The translations under genes and the position numbers were made by a program. From NCBI RefSeq assembly GCF_028583425.1, contig NC_072791.1:46011368-46075367 (forward strand): a stretch of 64,000 nucleotides of DNA. The letters run 5' to 3'. Position 1 is the stretch's first letter. The number at the start of each line of letters is the position of its first letter. Below are positions 47,947 to 58,606 of this stretch, piece after piece. Below the pieces are notes generated by a model that worked only from the letters and a program-made list of their open reading frames with translations, had not been told where the DNA came from and did not search any database. Source of the DNA: Eublepharis macularius. Its lineage: Eukaryota > Chordata > Lepidosauria > Squamata > Eublepharidae.

Positions 47947-48505
47947 GCGCAATGGTATGAGAGTAGTGAAGATGCTTTGAACAGTATTTACTGTTCTGTG
48001 CTTAAACAAACCATTTTCCTACTAGAGTTGAGTTCAAGAAAAACTATTTTCTTCTTCTGCAAACTCTCAGTAGTTTTTGAGGAAGCCAGATTGTTGATTG
48101 GGTGGCTCCTGTGAATGCCAAAAACTCACCTGCTCCTCTCATTCCCAATGTAACTGCCTTTAATCTGATTGTGATTGCATTTTTTTAAAAAAGGAGATTA
48201 ATTAACATTTAATGAATACATATACATGCAAAATTTTACAAAATGTAAAAAGATGGACACTACACCAGAAGAATGGTGGAAAGGAAAAGACTGATGGACT
48301 GCAGTTAAAATTGCTGGTATATATGTCTATCATATAATTGCAAAGATAGGAGAAAGCTCGGCTTACTCTACAGGAGAAAATCTGCTGCTTCTATTGTGTT
48401 AATGTTATATCCGTATGCAGTGCACCTTATCTTACTTCATCCCGCAAGATAATTTATCACAGTAGGGATCATAGTTCTCTGTTAACTCTTCCCTTGTCTT
48501 CTCAG

Positions 48506-48749
48506 CTGTATGTGACCCTCCATGCCAGAACAAAGGATCCTGCAGTCGTCCTCAGCTTTGTGTTTGCCGTTCAGGCTTCAGAGGTTCCCGATGTGAAGAG
48601 GTGATTCCAGAACAAGAATACCATCCTCTTGGCAGTGTAGCTGCCCCTCAGCCTCCAGCAGACTCCCTTCTGAAAAGAATGGACAATGTACAGAGAGAAG
48701 AGTCCTTAAAAGGGAGGCAGCTCCCTGCCACACGGAAGTTACCAGCTGG
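48506..48749 (+). CDS. LTBP2: LTBP2 exon 3, EGF-like domain 1
   Basis: The acceptor TTCTCAG ends at 48505 and the donor GG|GTAAGT is at 48749/48750. The exon has 244 bases: two bases completing a Pro codon with exon 2, 80 codons, and two bases over (phase 2). It encodes [12 protein letters not shown] followed by [19 protein letters not shown], a six-cysteine EGF-like domain lacking the calcium-binding D-x-D/N-E signature. Human LTBP2 has [19 protein letters not shown] here, and EEVIPDEEFDP against [11 protein letters not shown] after it. After the domain comes a Pro/Gln/Lys-rich linker ending RKLPAG. This is the strongest evidence for the gene's identity, because LTBP1 differs at several of these positions. 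Confidence 0.97.
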
Positions 48750-51700
48750 GTAAGTTGCTGTCAGTTAACACATAAGAGCTGTTCTCTTTGTAAATCACAG
48801 TGAAGAAGTACAAAGGCAGGAGATATGATTCTTTCCCCTTCTTTAATGGACTAATGATCTTGGTTCCATTCTAAGACAGATGAGGAGGGGAAGGAGGAGG
48901 ACACACTCTGGCAAACACTGAATCGAGGAAATCTTCTCCTCAAAGATGCCTATCTGGTTAATGGTAGCACAACAAAAATAGCTCCGTCCACTTGGATAGG
49001 CATAGCTTAGAGGATTCTGTTGCCAATCTTTCCTGAACCTCCATGCATCTTAGCTTTCTCTCTCTTTCTCTCTGCCTCCCCCCACCCATTATTTGGAAGA
49101 AATAACCACTGTATCATCATCTGCTTCTACAGTCATTCCATTAGGCATTATAATATACATCAAGCATTATATGAAACCCTGCTTCAAGAATACAGTTGTG
49201 GGTTTTGCAGTCTGCACTCTCATGCCCTCATAATGGAGCAGGTAGTCCAAACAACTAGTCCAGAAGCTTCAAACAATTAGTGATTTAGGAATCACTTTAA
49301 AAAAAAACAGTAAATGTGAGGTTTCTGACTGAGGTCTGAAACTGCAAGGGACTCAGAAACAAGAAGGGGGCCAGCAGGGGTTTCCATTAGTGTGAGCAAC
49401 AGACAGTAAGACATGCAAACTCAGTTCAAGTCTCTATCCCTCCTTGTTGCCCTTCCATTTCTCATCCTCTTCTCAACATATTATTTCCTGCCCCTTTCTA
49501 TCATATCTATCAGGATAAGACAGATACCATATTTGTTTTAACTGTAAAATGTGCTATTTTTGCAGAAGGTATCTTTTTGTCAGCAGTTGAAATAATGAAA
49601 TAGTATGACCATATGTGGTCTTGAAGACAGCATCTTAGGACCATAAAACTTTGCAGTTTAAGACGGAATTCTTTTCCCTTCACAATTAAAGACTGCCATC
49701 CTGCCCACAGTTAGCTTGTTTTTAATCCCATTGAAGTCAGCGGGATTTAAGCAGCCTGACAGGAGAAATTTGAGCTGTGGAATAAAACTGCTGAAGCTAC
49801 AACCATACTGAGACCCTTCTTGATCTGGATTGAGAATGCTTTCAGATGTGAACATGATACGTTTGTATATCTCTGCTTCCCCTTTGTGGGTGAATATGTT
49901 TCTCTTCCTTCCAGATCTGGGATGGCAAGCCACAAAGGCACATGTACTTTAATATGATATGAGTTTTTAGACGGCTAGATGGAGAGAGGGGAAATGAATT
50001 CAGTTATTGAATACTCTTGTCCAGGCAATCAGACACAGTAATTATCAGAGAGCCTTCGCATGGGATTTTGAGCGTTCAGCTGCTACTTGGTACTTAAGAC
50101 TTGCTGGCTCTGTGCCAAGGAAATACAACTCCACTAGCAGGAAAATAGTTTGTTCTTTTTATTCCAGTGGGGAAGGCCCCAAAAATCCTTTTAACCAGCT
50201 ACTCTCCTTACCTTGATGTAAACTCTTCCTACTTGCCTTACTTAAGTTTCTATGTGCAGATTCACCATAGTGGGAAATCAGTTTCTATGGCAGTAAATGT
50301 ACAATAAATTCCTTAGAACGTTGTCTTTTTCATTTAAAAGTGTTTTTTGTGTTGCTATTCATGGTCATGGAAACTATTAGTAACCGCAGGATAATAGCAT
50401 GATTGCAAGGTTCCCCTACCTTCAAACTAGGAGATGGGGGGTATTGGTTCATCTTTCTTTTGTGGATGCTTTGTGGGGCTTCTGATGACATCACTTCTGG
50501 TTCAGATCATAAGGGACAGGGTCACAGCAGGCCAGTTCTTGAGAAGTTGGTCCTAAACATAGCATTTGCATGTTGGCCCAGTTTATAAAATATTGGCCCC
50601 GTTGAGACCCCATCACTTCTCGTTTGAATCAGAATTAACATCATTGGAAGCCCTGTGGAGCATGTGCATGCCATTATGCTGCATGCTCTGACCAGCCTCC
50701 CCACAGCTCCCCTTTTGGCCAGCCAGGTAAGCAAAGGAGGAGAGTGGCAGCAGGGGCAGGGGGCTGGCAACCCTAGATAATAGGCAAAATGAAATAGCTG
50801 TCTTGGGCAACACATCTGGATGCCACTAAAGAATGACAAATTTGCAGTAAGGTATTATTCTGTTTTCTTAGTGAGGACAATATTGTTTAGATTTTTCCAG
50901 TTCAGTTGGGAAAATTTCTTGGTCCAGCCCTGATTGGGTAAGAACTATTTTTATGGCCTATTTCCACTGCAGGAAGGTATCGCAGCATTTGTGTAAATTA
51001 TTCTTCATTATTTATTACAATCAAGAGACTTAACCCAGGGCTTGAAGCCTGTTTTGGTTTGTACTGAACACACACAAAGCATAAAGGTGGTCCTTGCTGA
51101 AGCCATTTACACCGCTGAATAATGATGGAAATGAATTTGGTTTCAGTGGTTTGGGAGAGTATTTCAAAGTGCTGTAGTAAAGTCTTTGTTTAGATAGTGT
51201 AAGAGGCAGTCTATCAGAACTGAAAGGCATTCTGTCCTCATGAGAGACTGGACTAGTTTTACATTCTGTTGTTTAACTCCTCATCGCTGAAACTAGCCAA
51301 GATTGTGGTGAGGCCTTAAACCAGGTGCTGCCATGGTGGCCTTCATGGTAGGTCTTTGAACAAAACAACTTCTTCAACCTACCTGTGGTGCTTACAGAAA
51401 ATGAGGCTTATGAAGCCCATCTCTTCAAGATCTTCTGGGTAATGTTGCTTTCATTATGATGATGAATACAGGTCTGCTGCTGCTGCTGGGAAGACCTTTG
51501 CCATTTGTTCCAAGTGGCATTCAACCTCACTCCCTCAGATCTAAGCAGCAATGAGTGTCCATTTGCTTTCTTATTGCGTCCTGACAGACTTCAGCTGTTG
51601 GTTTAAACAACTGACATGCTGAACAGAGAAACTTCACTCATCACAGAGCCCATGGAACTGGCACTCAGTAGCATTTCCCAGAATCTTGGACTGGTTCTGC

Positions 51701-51766
51701 CATGTTCATCTGTTCATTATTCCTTCTGATGTGGTGAATGTTTGGCTGTGGTTCTATTCATAACAG
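48750..51766 (+). other. LTBP2: LTBP2 intron 3 (3.0 kb, if exon 4 is right)
   Basis: GTAAGT at 48750 and an acceptor CATAACAG ending at 51766. No strong transposon ends were seen inside. Low-copy sequence appears to predominate compared with introns 1 and 2. Confidence 0.5.
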
Positions 51767-51846
51767 GCCACCAGCTGATGAGCAGGATTTCTTGCAGGTG
51801 CCACGGAGAGATGACAGCCAATTTTCTCCTTGGCACCTTTGAGAAG
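51767..51846 (+). CDS. LTBP2: candidate LTBP2 exon 4, frame-disrupted
   Basis: 80 bases between CATAACAG and GAGAAG|GTGAGG. Joined in phase to exon 3 it reads G-PPADEQDFLQVPRRDDSQF-SPWHL and then a TGA (51840-51842). Human LTBP2 has a PPG..EQ....QAVP....SSPWGLNLTEK stretch just before its first TB domain, so the early part aligns loosely and SPW aligns exactly. The final bases in the next frame read T-F-E-K, matching LTEK. The frame therefore slips by one between the SPW Trp codon and this tail. It could be an assembly indel, a real frameshift allele, or a chance exon-like segment. The phase at the end (0) would suit an exon starting IKK, which I did not find in the window. Confidence 0.5.
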
Positions 51847-53326
51847 GTGAGGCCCCAGCCATTCTCTAATACTGTAGCTGATTATTGATTTCATTTCCAT
51901 AATGCTTTGGTTTAAATGCTTTACTAGTTAGTTTGGATAATCTGAAAGGTATACATATTTTTCTGCTGTCATAAACATATACTGGTTGCTTATAAACATA
52001 TAGGTTACTTATATCCATAGATTTGTCATAGTATCTGGGCTCAGAATCTTTCCACTGCAGAGAGGCAGTGTGATGGTAGGATTAGAGCGAGGAACTTTCA
52101 CTAGAGACACTTGGGTTCAAATCCTCATTCTACCAAGAAGCTCACTTTGGGCCAGTCATTCTCTCTTTCAACCTAATCACCTTAGGGTTGCTATGAGGAC
52201 AAAAAGGGGCCATCCTTGGATATGATAGATAGGTACCGTATTTATGCAAAAGGAAGACAAACAGCCCTAAATGAAAGCTGGCCCCCTTAAAGAAGGTTAT
52301 ACCCCCAAAACTGTTTATTATTAGAATTAACTATAATTTGTATGAAAATGCAAGCTGACACCCCCTCCCAATTTTGGTAGTATAAGTGGGGAAAAACTAG
52401 TCTTGCATTTGAGTAAATACTATACATAGATGTGGATTCTTCTGCACTAGAAAAAGGCAGCAGTGGAGAAAAATATAACATTTGCATGTGGATAGTAATT
52501 GGTATGGCACTCTCTCGAAATTTCAAAGGTGATATAATTGTCTTTTGTCAAAATACCATTTGATGGGGAAAGGCCACAGCTTAGTAGTAGAGGCCATGGT
52601 TATATACAGAATACTCTAGCTATGATCACTAGCAAGGCTCTGCCTGAATGTTACTTCTTTTACAAGTTTTCCATGGAGCCAATCCATCCCTCATGTAGTC
52701 ACACAGCAGCTCTGGGGAATGGCTTTTATAAAAAAAATTAGAGCCCAAAGGTTTAGAAAGCTGCCTTTCTCCCAAGCCTTTTAGCCCGTGCAAAAACAGT
52801 GTGGACAGGGGGAGAGTTTTCCCATTTCTGCTGCCACCATGTGCACACAATACCTCCACAGGGAGCAGCAGAAACAGGAATAATCTCCCTCCCTGCACTT
52901 GGGAGAAAGTCAGGAGTTTTCCCTCAACAGCTTTCCAAGCCCATTTGGATTTTCCTTTTTTTAATGCAAGCCCAGAGCTACTGTGTGACTGCGTAGAACA
53001 TGGATTGGCTCCCTGGTGAACTCATAAAAAAAACATTTAGCATTACCCTGAGACATTGGAGGGCCAGTGATTTGACACACAGTGTAAAGGAACTTCACGT
53101 GGAGAAGACAGTGAGCAGTCTGTGGTTGTAGGCATATGCTTTCCTCTTTTATGCATCACAATTAACAGTTATGGGAGAGGTATTGTATTATGGTTAGCAT
53201 TGTTTACCACCAATTCTGAATGCTAACATATACAAATGCTAATATAAAATGACATTACATTTTGCTCTCTCATTGTGCTGTAAACTGTTCTATTAGTTAC
53301 AAGTACTGAACTTAAGTACTATCAAC
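51847..53326 (+). other. LTBP2: probable LTBP2 intron 4, part
   Basis: It contains a MIR/Sauria-like SINE (52062-52205). From 52220 to 53320 there is unremarkable AT-rich DNA. No TB-domain or EGF exon was recognised. Confidence 0.5.
52062..52205 (+). mobile_element. tRNA-derived SINE fragment
   Basis: AGGCAGTGTGATGGTAGGAT head, GGGTTCAAATCCTCATTC (B box region), TTTGGGCCAGTCATTC and AACCTAATCACCTTAGGGTT blocks. The same order occurs in the inverse copy at 57600. Confidence 0.75.
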
Positions 53327-55230
53327 TAGAGGTGGGCATGGACCAAAAAATGGACCAAAATTTGACACAGACCAACCTGGTTTGGCATTCACGAACCAGT
53401 GTGGGTTGTGGGATGGGCATTTTTCATGGATGTGACTACTTTGGGGCTAGTCCGTTGGTCCGTGAAACCAGACATGCGGGGGCTGAGCAATCAATTCCCT
53501 AGGCAATGGAGGGGATGTCCGCACACCTTCTCTGGCTGTCAAACAGAGAACTCCCATTCTTCTCTATGAGAGCAGAAGGAATAAAATCCCCCCCCCCAGG
53601 CAAATAGTTTCTGTTTCCAGCTGGCAGTAAGACCTGGAGAAACTGCAGGATGGATTTTTCAGTCACAGAGGGAGGTATTTGAAGCTTTTGTTTGAGATGC
53701 TGGTTGCTTCTGTTCCACAGCTAGGCTCAGGGGCTAAGCCTGTGAGGACTCACAGAATATTTTTATATATCATACTTATTAGCAGTATCATTATTATTTA
53801 GAGCACTTGTCCCAGCTGGGAAGGTGCCTGGGTGGGTCAGGGCTCTGGACTACCCCCTGTCCTTGCCAAGTGCAAATGCATTCTTCCCACAAGGGGAATT
53901 TTAACCTCCTTTCCCATGGGTCCTTCCGTCCCCTAGTCCACCAGTACCTGCTGCCCTCTGGCTGCATCCTAGCAAAGGGACTCATTGTCCATAGCTGGGT
54001 TCATTTCAGAAGGGTCTGAGTATAATGCCTTTTGGGAATTCCTCACCATTAGACCATGAGAATCCATGGTTTTGAAGCATGTTTTTGCTCCATGGTAGTG
54101 CAACAAAGCAGTGAATGCATGGGGTTTGGGGTGGAATTTGTGGCAGTAGATATGATATGGGGTTGTGTGGTGGATTTTGGGTGGCCCCATGTTAAAATCA
54201 AGAGGATTCATGAGGATCCATGCTTTTGAAGCATGTTTTTGTGCCGTGGCGGTGCCACGGAACAGTGGGTACATGATTGTTTCGGTGCTGTCTGTAGACT
54301 AGGACATGATCTATAATATGACAGCCTTTTTGTTTTGTTTCAGAATAAAAATCATATGCATTCATGAGGATCCTTTTAAAATCACCTGGATCTGACTTTT
54401 ACCAACCTCCCTTTGATCTGTTCCCAGAGAGTGTCATTCCACTCTGGTGGCTGTCATTCCAGCCCCAGAGCAGTTTACCTGCCCCCAGGTTACCTGTCAT
54501 TCCACTGGCAGGGGGGCTTCATTCCAGGCCCAGATAGTGTTGCCAGCTCCAGATTGGGAAATTCCTGGAGAATTTGAGGGTGAAGCCTGAAGAAGGCAAG
54601 GTTTGGGGAGGGGAGGAACCTCAGCAGAGTATAATGCCATAGAGAGCTCCCTCCAAGGCAGCCATTTTTTCCAGATGAACTCCTCTCTGTGGCCTGGAGA
54701 TCAGTTCAGGGAGATCTATAGCCACCACCTGGAGGCTGGCAACCCTAGGCCCAGAGTAGAGCAGTGCATCTAAGCTTGTGCAGAAACAACAGAGAACAGC
54801 CCCTCTGCAGACCATATTCCATTCTCAGAGGAAGATTCTCTAACTCTATTCCACGTTTTCATTGCAACTGTTTGGTGCTGCAGTGTATCTCAATGGAGCC
54901 AATGCAAGTCAATTAGCATTTGTGGCTCCTATGATATCTAATGGAACTTTCCTGGGGGCAGCCACTTTGGGTGTCTATAACTCAAACATCTGAAATCCAA
55001 TCTTCACCAAACTTGGAAGGTGGCTGGAGGAGAGCCTGCTGAAGACTCCCTGCAAGTTTGGCATCTCTGAGTGTGAAGGGAGCTGTCCTAAGGCCCCTAG
55101 AAGTGATGGATCATGGACTGATGAACCGGTCTGTGAACTGGGGTGGGTCCGTGAAAAGTCCGTGGTCCGTGAAACATGATGGACCATGGACCAATGGTTT
55201 GTGTTTTTTCCTGGTCTGTGCCCACCTCTA
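53327..55230. mobile_element. 1.9 kb non-autonomous hAT element
   Basis: Ends are TAGAGGTGGGCATGGACC and CTGTGCCCACCTCTA (terminal inverted repeat TAGAGGTGGGCA). The flanks CTATCAAC (53319-53326) and TTGTCAAC (55231-55238) match 6 of 8, an aged 8-bp duplication. Subterminal blocks repeat GGACCA/TGGTCC and GTCCGTG many times on both sides, probably transposase binding sites. Two similar internal segments (CCATGCTTTTGAAGCATG-type near 54060 and 54220) form a direct repeat. A younger MITE sits at 54535. No transposase frame. Confidence 0.82.
54535..54747. mobile_element. hAT MITE, GTTGCCAGC family, nested
   Basis: Ends are TAGTGTTGCCAGC and GCTGGCAACCCTA. The 8-bp duplication GGCCCAGA is perfect (54527-54534 and 54748-54755). 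This copy establishes the 8-bp target duplication, and so hAT type, for the whole GTTGCCAGC family in this window. Confidence 0.93.
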
Positions 55231-55238
55231 TTGTCAAC

Positions 55239-56353
55239 TTATCTTAAAGTTGAATCTGTGCTCAGTCAAGAAACAAATTCAGTTATTTGGGTAGCATTGG
55301 TTAACAGAATTCACATTGTTTATACTGTTGACACTCAGGAGATGGCCTTGGTTTTGTTACTTTTATTACTTGAAACACCCATCTGAGTGGAATACCAATT
55401 TTGTTATGGTGTGTGCAAACATCTTGCACAAATTCAGCTGACAGAATATAGTTGAGCTCATGCTTGTGGTATGAGGTACTGTGCCATCCTAAGCACAGTT
55501 ATACTCTTCTATGCTTGCTGGAGTCAATGGGCGTAAAAGGATGTACCTTTGTTTAGGATTGCACTGGTAGAAAGGCTCTTATCTTCAGCAAAGTTTTATT
55601 TCCATGCAGCAGCCAAAAATCAATTCTTGGTCCACAACCATTAACACATGGATGTCATATTTGAGATTCTGTGTTTTTCTAAGGAAACGAATAGGCAAAG
55701 GAAACTAAGAGGGAAGTTTTGCTTGTCAAAGTGCAATTATATAAATAGCAGCGCTACTTGAAACAATGAGAAATCCATATGTCTTTTGGAAACTTAAATG
55801 TTTGAGAATGATCCAAGAGAGGTGATAATGTCTTTTGTTCTTACCAAAAAAAATTATCTCTAGATCACTAGGCATGGGCATATGGCCTCAGCCTTTATAC
55901 TACAAAAGGATAGTCCTGTGTAAATAAAGGTTTGCACTTGTAGGCAGGATCTTATTGTCAGCAAAGTTCAAGTTTTCATCCATAATGAAAAGTTTTGCAG
56001 TTTTGTTGCAAATGTGCGTGTTATCAGTTTCACCGTTATTTTATCATTGGCTAAAGGCCCATCAAGACTGATAGATGGAGGAGTGCAAAGTTCTGACTTT
56101 TCTCCTAGCCATATTCCCCAGGAAAAGAAGCAGGACTGACTGCCATGTGCATTGCCTGCTGAAAAGGATGAGGACTGCAATGAAAGATGAGAGGGCAAGG
56201 AAGTGGGGTGGAGACATTCATCGCTGTGGGCATTTTAATACGCAGAACAAAGACCAGGTCTTTTTCTCCCCATGATTCTAGGCCCTGAGAGGTGAGAAAT
56301 CTTTTCCCCATCCCTCAAAGCTAGAATTCCACATTGATGAGAATGAGCCTGAG
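55239..56353. other. presumed LTBP2 intron, nothing recognisable
   Basis: No exon or clear transposon end was found. The short open frames (55968-56311) are on both strands and have no domain. Confidence 0.45.
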
Positions 56354-56365
56354 ATTTCTGTTTTG

Positions 56366-56607
56366 TTGTTGTGGATTTTCCGGGCTGTATAGCTGTGGTC
56401 TTGGCATTGTAGTTCCTGCCGTTTCGCCAGCAGCTGTGGCATCTTCAGAGGTGTAGCACCAAAAGACAGAGATCTCTCAGTGTCACAGGCGAAACGTCAG
56501 GAACTACTGGCGAAACGTCAGGAACTACCATGCCAAGACCACGGCTATACATCCTGGAAAATCCAGAACAACCATTGTTCTCCGGCAGTGAAAGCCTTCG
56601 ACAATAT
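56366..56607 (+). mobile_element. head-to-head hammerhead foldback element, copy 4 (rearranged)
   Basis: It starts TTGTTGTGGATTTTCCGGGC and ends CCTTCGACAATAT. The target duplication ATTTCTGTTTTGT is near-complete (56354-56366 and 56608-56620, 13 bp, one base shared with the start). The right arm is shortened: its hammerhead 5' box and stem II are lost, and GGCGAAACGTCAGGAACTAC occurs twice in tandem (56488-56507 and 56509-56528). Confidence 0.82.
56415..56451 (-). ncRNA. degenerate hammerhead-like motif (family A)
   Basis: Minus strand: CTGAAGA is present, but stem II has lost four bases and the cleavage-site region reads GGC rather than GTC after GAAAC. Probably inactive. Confidence 0.5.
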
Positions 56608-57121
56608 ATTTCTGTTTTGTGTTCTGTCCCGCATTAGCAAATCTCACCTGCAAAAGCAGCCTACAAAGCAAATGGGCAGAGATGTGTTATTTGTCTAAAC
56701 TGTGTCTCTAATCCTTTTGCTAATAAGCAACTCAGCCCCATGGGCAAGAGCAGAACCGCCAGGAGGTTTATTTCCCTCTTCTTGTTATGCCAGGGGTTTG
56801 TGGAGAGAACACATTGTAGCTCAGCAGCAGAGCCTAATGGTTCATAAAGCAGGAATGGGGTCAATAGCACATTAGAGGGAACTGGAGGAAACCTAATTAG
56901 AGTAAAACAGATCCAAAGGCCATCCCCCCTCCCGGAGCTTTCAAGCACTATAAGAATTTCTCTCCTGGTGTTGTCATTTTAAATTAAAATGCTTGCAATT
57001 ACCTTAACTCTGCAGAATGTTTCAGATTCTCTGGAGACTTCCCAGCATTCCTGGCTTCACAAAATTGTTCCTGCTCTGATGTGTAGAGGACCAGAATCAG
57101 ATAAATCTTTTCTGCTAGTTG

Positions 57122-57334
57122 GGCCGTTTCCAGACGGCCCCCCGCCTCGCGAAACGTCGCGCGTCGTCGCGCGTCGTCGCGCAGAAAACGCGAAATATCG
57201 CGTTTTCTCGCGCGAGTTTTGCGCGACGTCGCGCAAAACTCGCGCGAGAAAACGCGATATTTCGCGTTTTCTGCGCAACGACGCGCGACGACGCGCGACG
57301 TTTCGCGAGGCGGGGGGGCCGTCTGGAAACGGCC
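57122..57334. repeat. 213-bp CpG-rich perfect-type palindrome
   Basis: Arms of about 106 bp are reverse complements with only one indel in a C run and one substitution, centred on GCGCGACGTCGCGC (57221-57234). Ends are GGCCGTTTCCAGACGGCC and GGCCGTCTGGAAACGGCC. TTG stands directly outside both ends (57119-57121 and 57335-57337), a possible 3-bp duplication. The interior is almost entirely CG-containing hexamers. It is a foldback MITE of unknown class. The open frames across it on both strands are by-products of the palindrome. Confidence 0.85.
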
Positions 57335-57599
57335 TTGGTTGTGCAGGGAAACTCCCTGTGTGGTTTGACTCATTGTTCAAAGGAGAAATATTGTTAGCTT
57401 TCTGCCTTGTGTGCATGTATGTGTACATGGTTTATAGTTATGAGACTTCAGTTATTGGACACTGTGCAAATGGGAGCCTAATCAATGCATTTATATTACC
57501 ATATTGAAAAGAGACATATCTGAAGTTGTCCTGCTTAGAGTCAAAACTCCTTTCAACCTAACTGAAGTAACACTGATGATTCAAGCATCTTTTTAAAAA

Positions 57600-57827
57600 A
57601 ATTATTTACATCATTTATACCCCGCCTTTCTTCCCACTGGGGACCCAAAGCAGCTTACATCATTCTTTTCTCCTCCATTTTATTCTCACAACAATCCTAA
57701 GTAGTAGGTTAGTCTGAAAGTGTGTGACTGGCCCAAGGTCACCCAACAAATTCCATAGCAGAGTGGGAATTCAAACCTAAATCTCCCAGGTTCTAATCTA
57801 TACCACTATACCACACTGGCTCTCTTA
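57600..57827 (-). mobile_element. tRNA-derived SINE, near complete
   Basis: Inverse orientation: TTATACCCCGCCTTTC (3' end), GGGGACCCAAAGCAGC, CCAAGGTCACCCAACAAATTC, GGAATTCAAACC (B box) and CCACACTGGCTCTC (5' end). The 3' half also occurs at 19890-20050. Confidence 0.8.
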
Positions 57828-58459
57828 AATATACATGTATTCAACCAAATACAAATATCCTCCTTGGGTTTAAAGGTGATCTGCGTCTCTGCCTGATAAA
57901 GGGCTACAACCTTTTTGACCTGCTGAAGGATCCATTTCCCTTATTCATTGGTAGGCAAAACTTAGTGGTTTACATGGCACTTAATATCGCACTACATTAA
58001 CCATAAAAGTCTGTCCCTGTAAGATCCTATTATATGATTACTCTGGTCTCCTTCAGCAAAGGTTCCACTTCCCTTTACAATTTTACTTTTGTTTCTTTGT
58101 TTTCAATCTAATTAATGACTTCTCCGTTCTCTCTTACTGGGTGGTTGTTGTGGCACATAAATCAATGTTTCACTATCAGTTCTTGTTCTGTTCCATAATT
58201 TTTGGTTATTGTTTATGATCACAATAGTTTATGAAAGATAATAAAAAATAAACATGAGTAGCAGCTTTGACTGCTTACAAAGTGAGAAACAGGTCCAGAG
58301 AGGCCTGGCCACTTCCAGCTTTTGAGGAAATGATGACACATGAAAATAAAACTAAGTATCAGGAAGGAGCTACAAAATCTATTATCTGTTAACAAAGAAT
58401 TACCTGATGGTTGTTGTGGATTTTCTGGGCTGTATAGCCGTGGTCTTGGCATTGTAGTT

Positions 58460-58500
58460 CCTGACATTTCGCCAGCAGCTGTGACTGGTATCTTCAGAGG
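58460..58500 (-). ncRNA. hammerhead ribozyme-like motif (family A)
   Basis: Minus strand: CTGAAGA, an imperfect stem II (ACCAGT/GCTGGC) and GAAA, but the following CGT is ATGT on this strand, so the self-complementary ACGT is broken. Confidence 0.55.
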
Positions 58501-58565
58501 TGTAGCAGAGGTGGTGCTACACCTCTGAAGATGACCCTGAGAGATCTCTGTCTTTTGGTGCTACA

Positions 58566-58606
58566 CCTCTGAAGATGCCTGTCACAGCTGCTGGCGAAAC
58601 GTCAGG
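58566..58606 (+). ncRNA. hammerhead ribozyme-like motif (family A)
   Basis: Plus strand: CTGAAGA, GCCTGT/GCTGGC (stem II with mismatches), GAAAC, GTC, AGG. Core boxes and the ACGT palindrome are intact. Confidence 0.65.

Larger units (their letters stand above)
34563..48505 (+). other. LTBP2: LTBP2 intron 2 (13.9 kb)
   Basis: GT at 34563 and AG at 48504-48505. It holds LINE fragments (34880, 38531, 43855, 46230), a 37.7 kb hairpin, hAT elements (37974, 40703), SINEs (40412, 41612), a PLE terminus (38739), and GACT and AT microsatellites. From 35455 to 37725, 39100 to 40400, 41830 to 43140 and 44560 to 46220 I see no exon. The open frame at 42264-42509 has no recognisable product. Confidence 0.85.

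Noticed and set aside
56989..57507. 172-codon open frame across the CpG palindrome
   Set aside because: Similar frames occur on both strands and in several phases because the palindrome lacks AT-rich stops. It has no domain and starts in low-complexity intron-like DNA.
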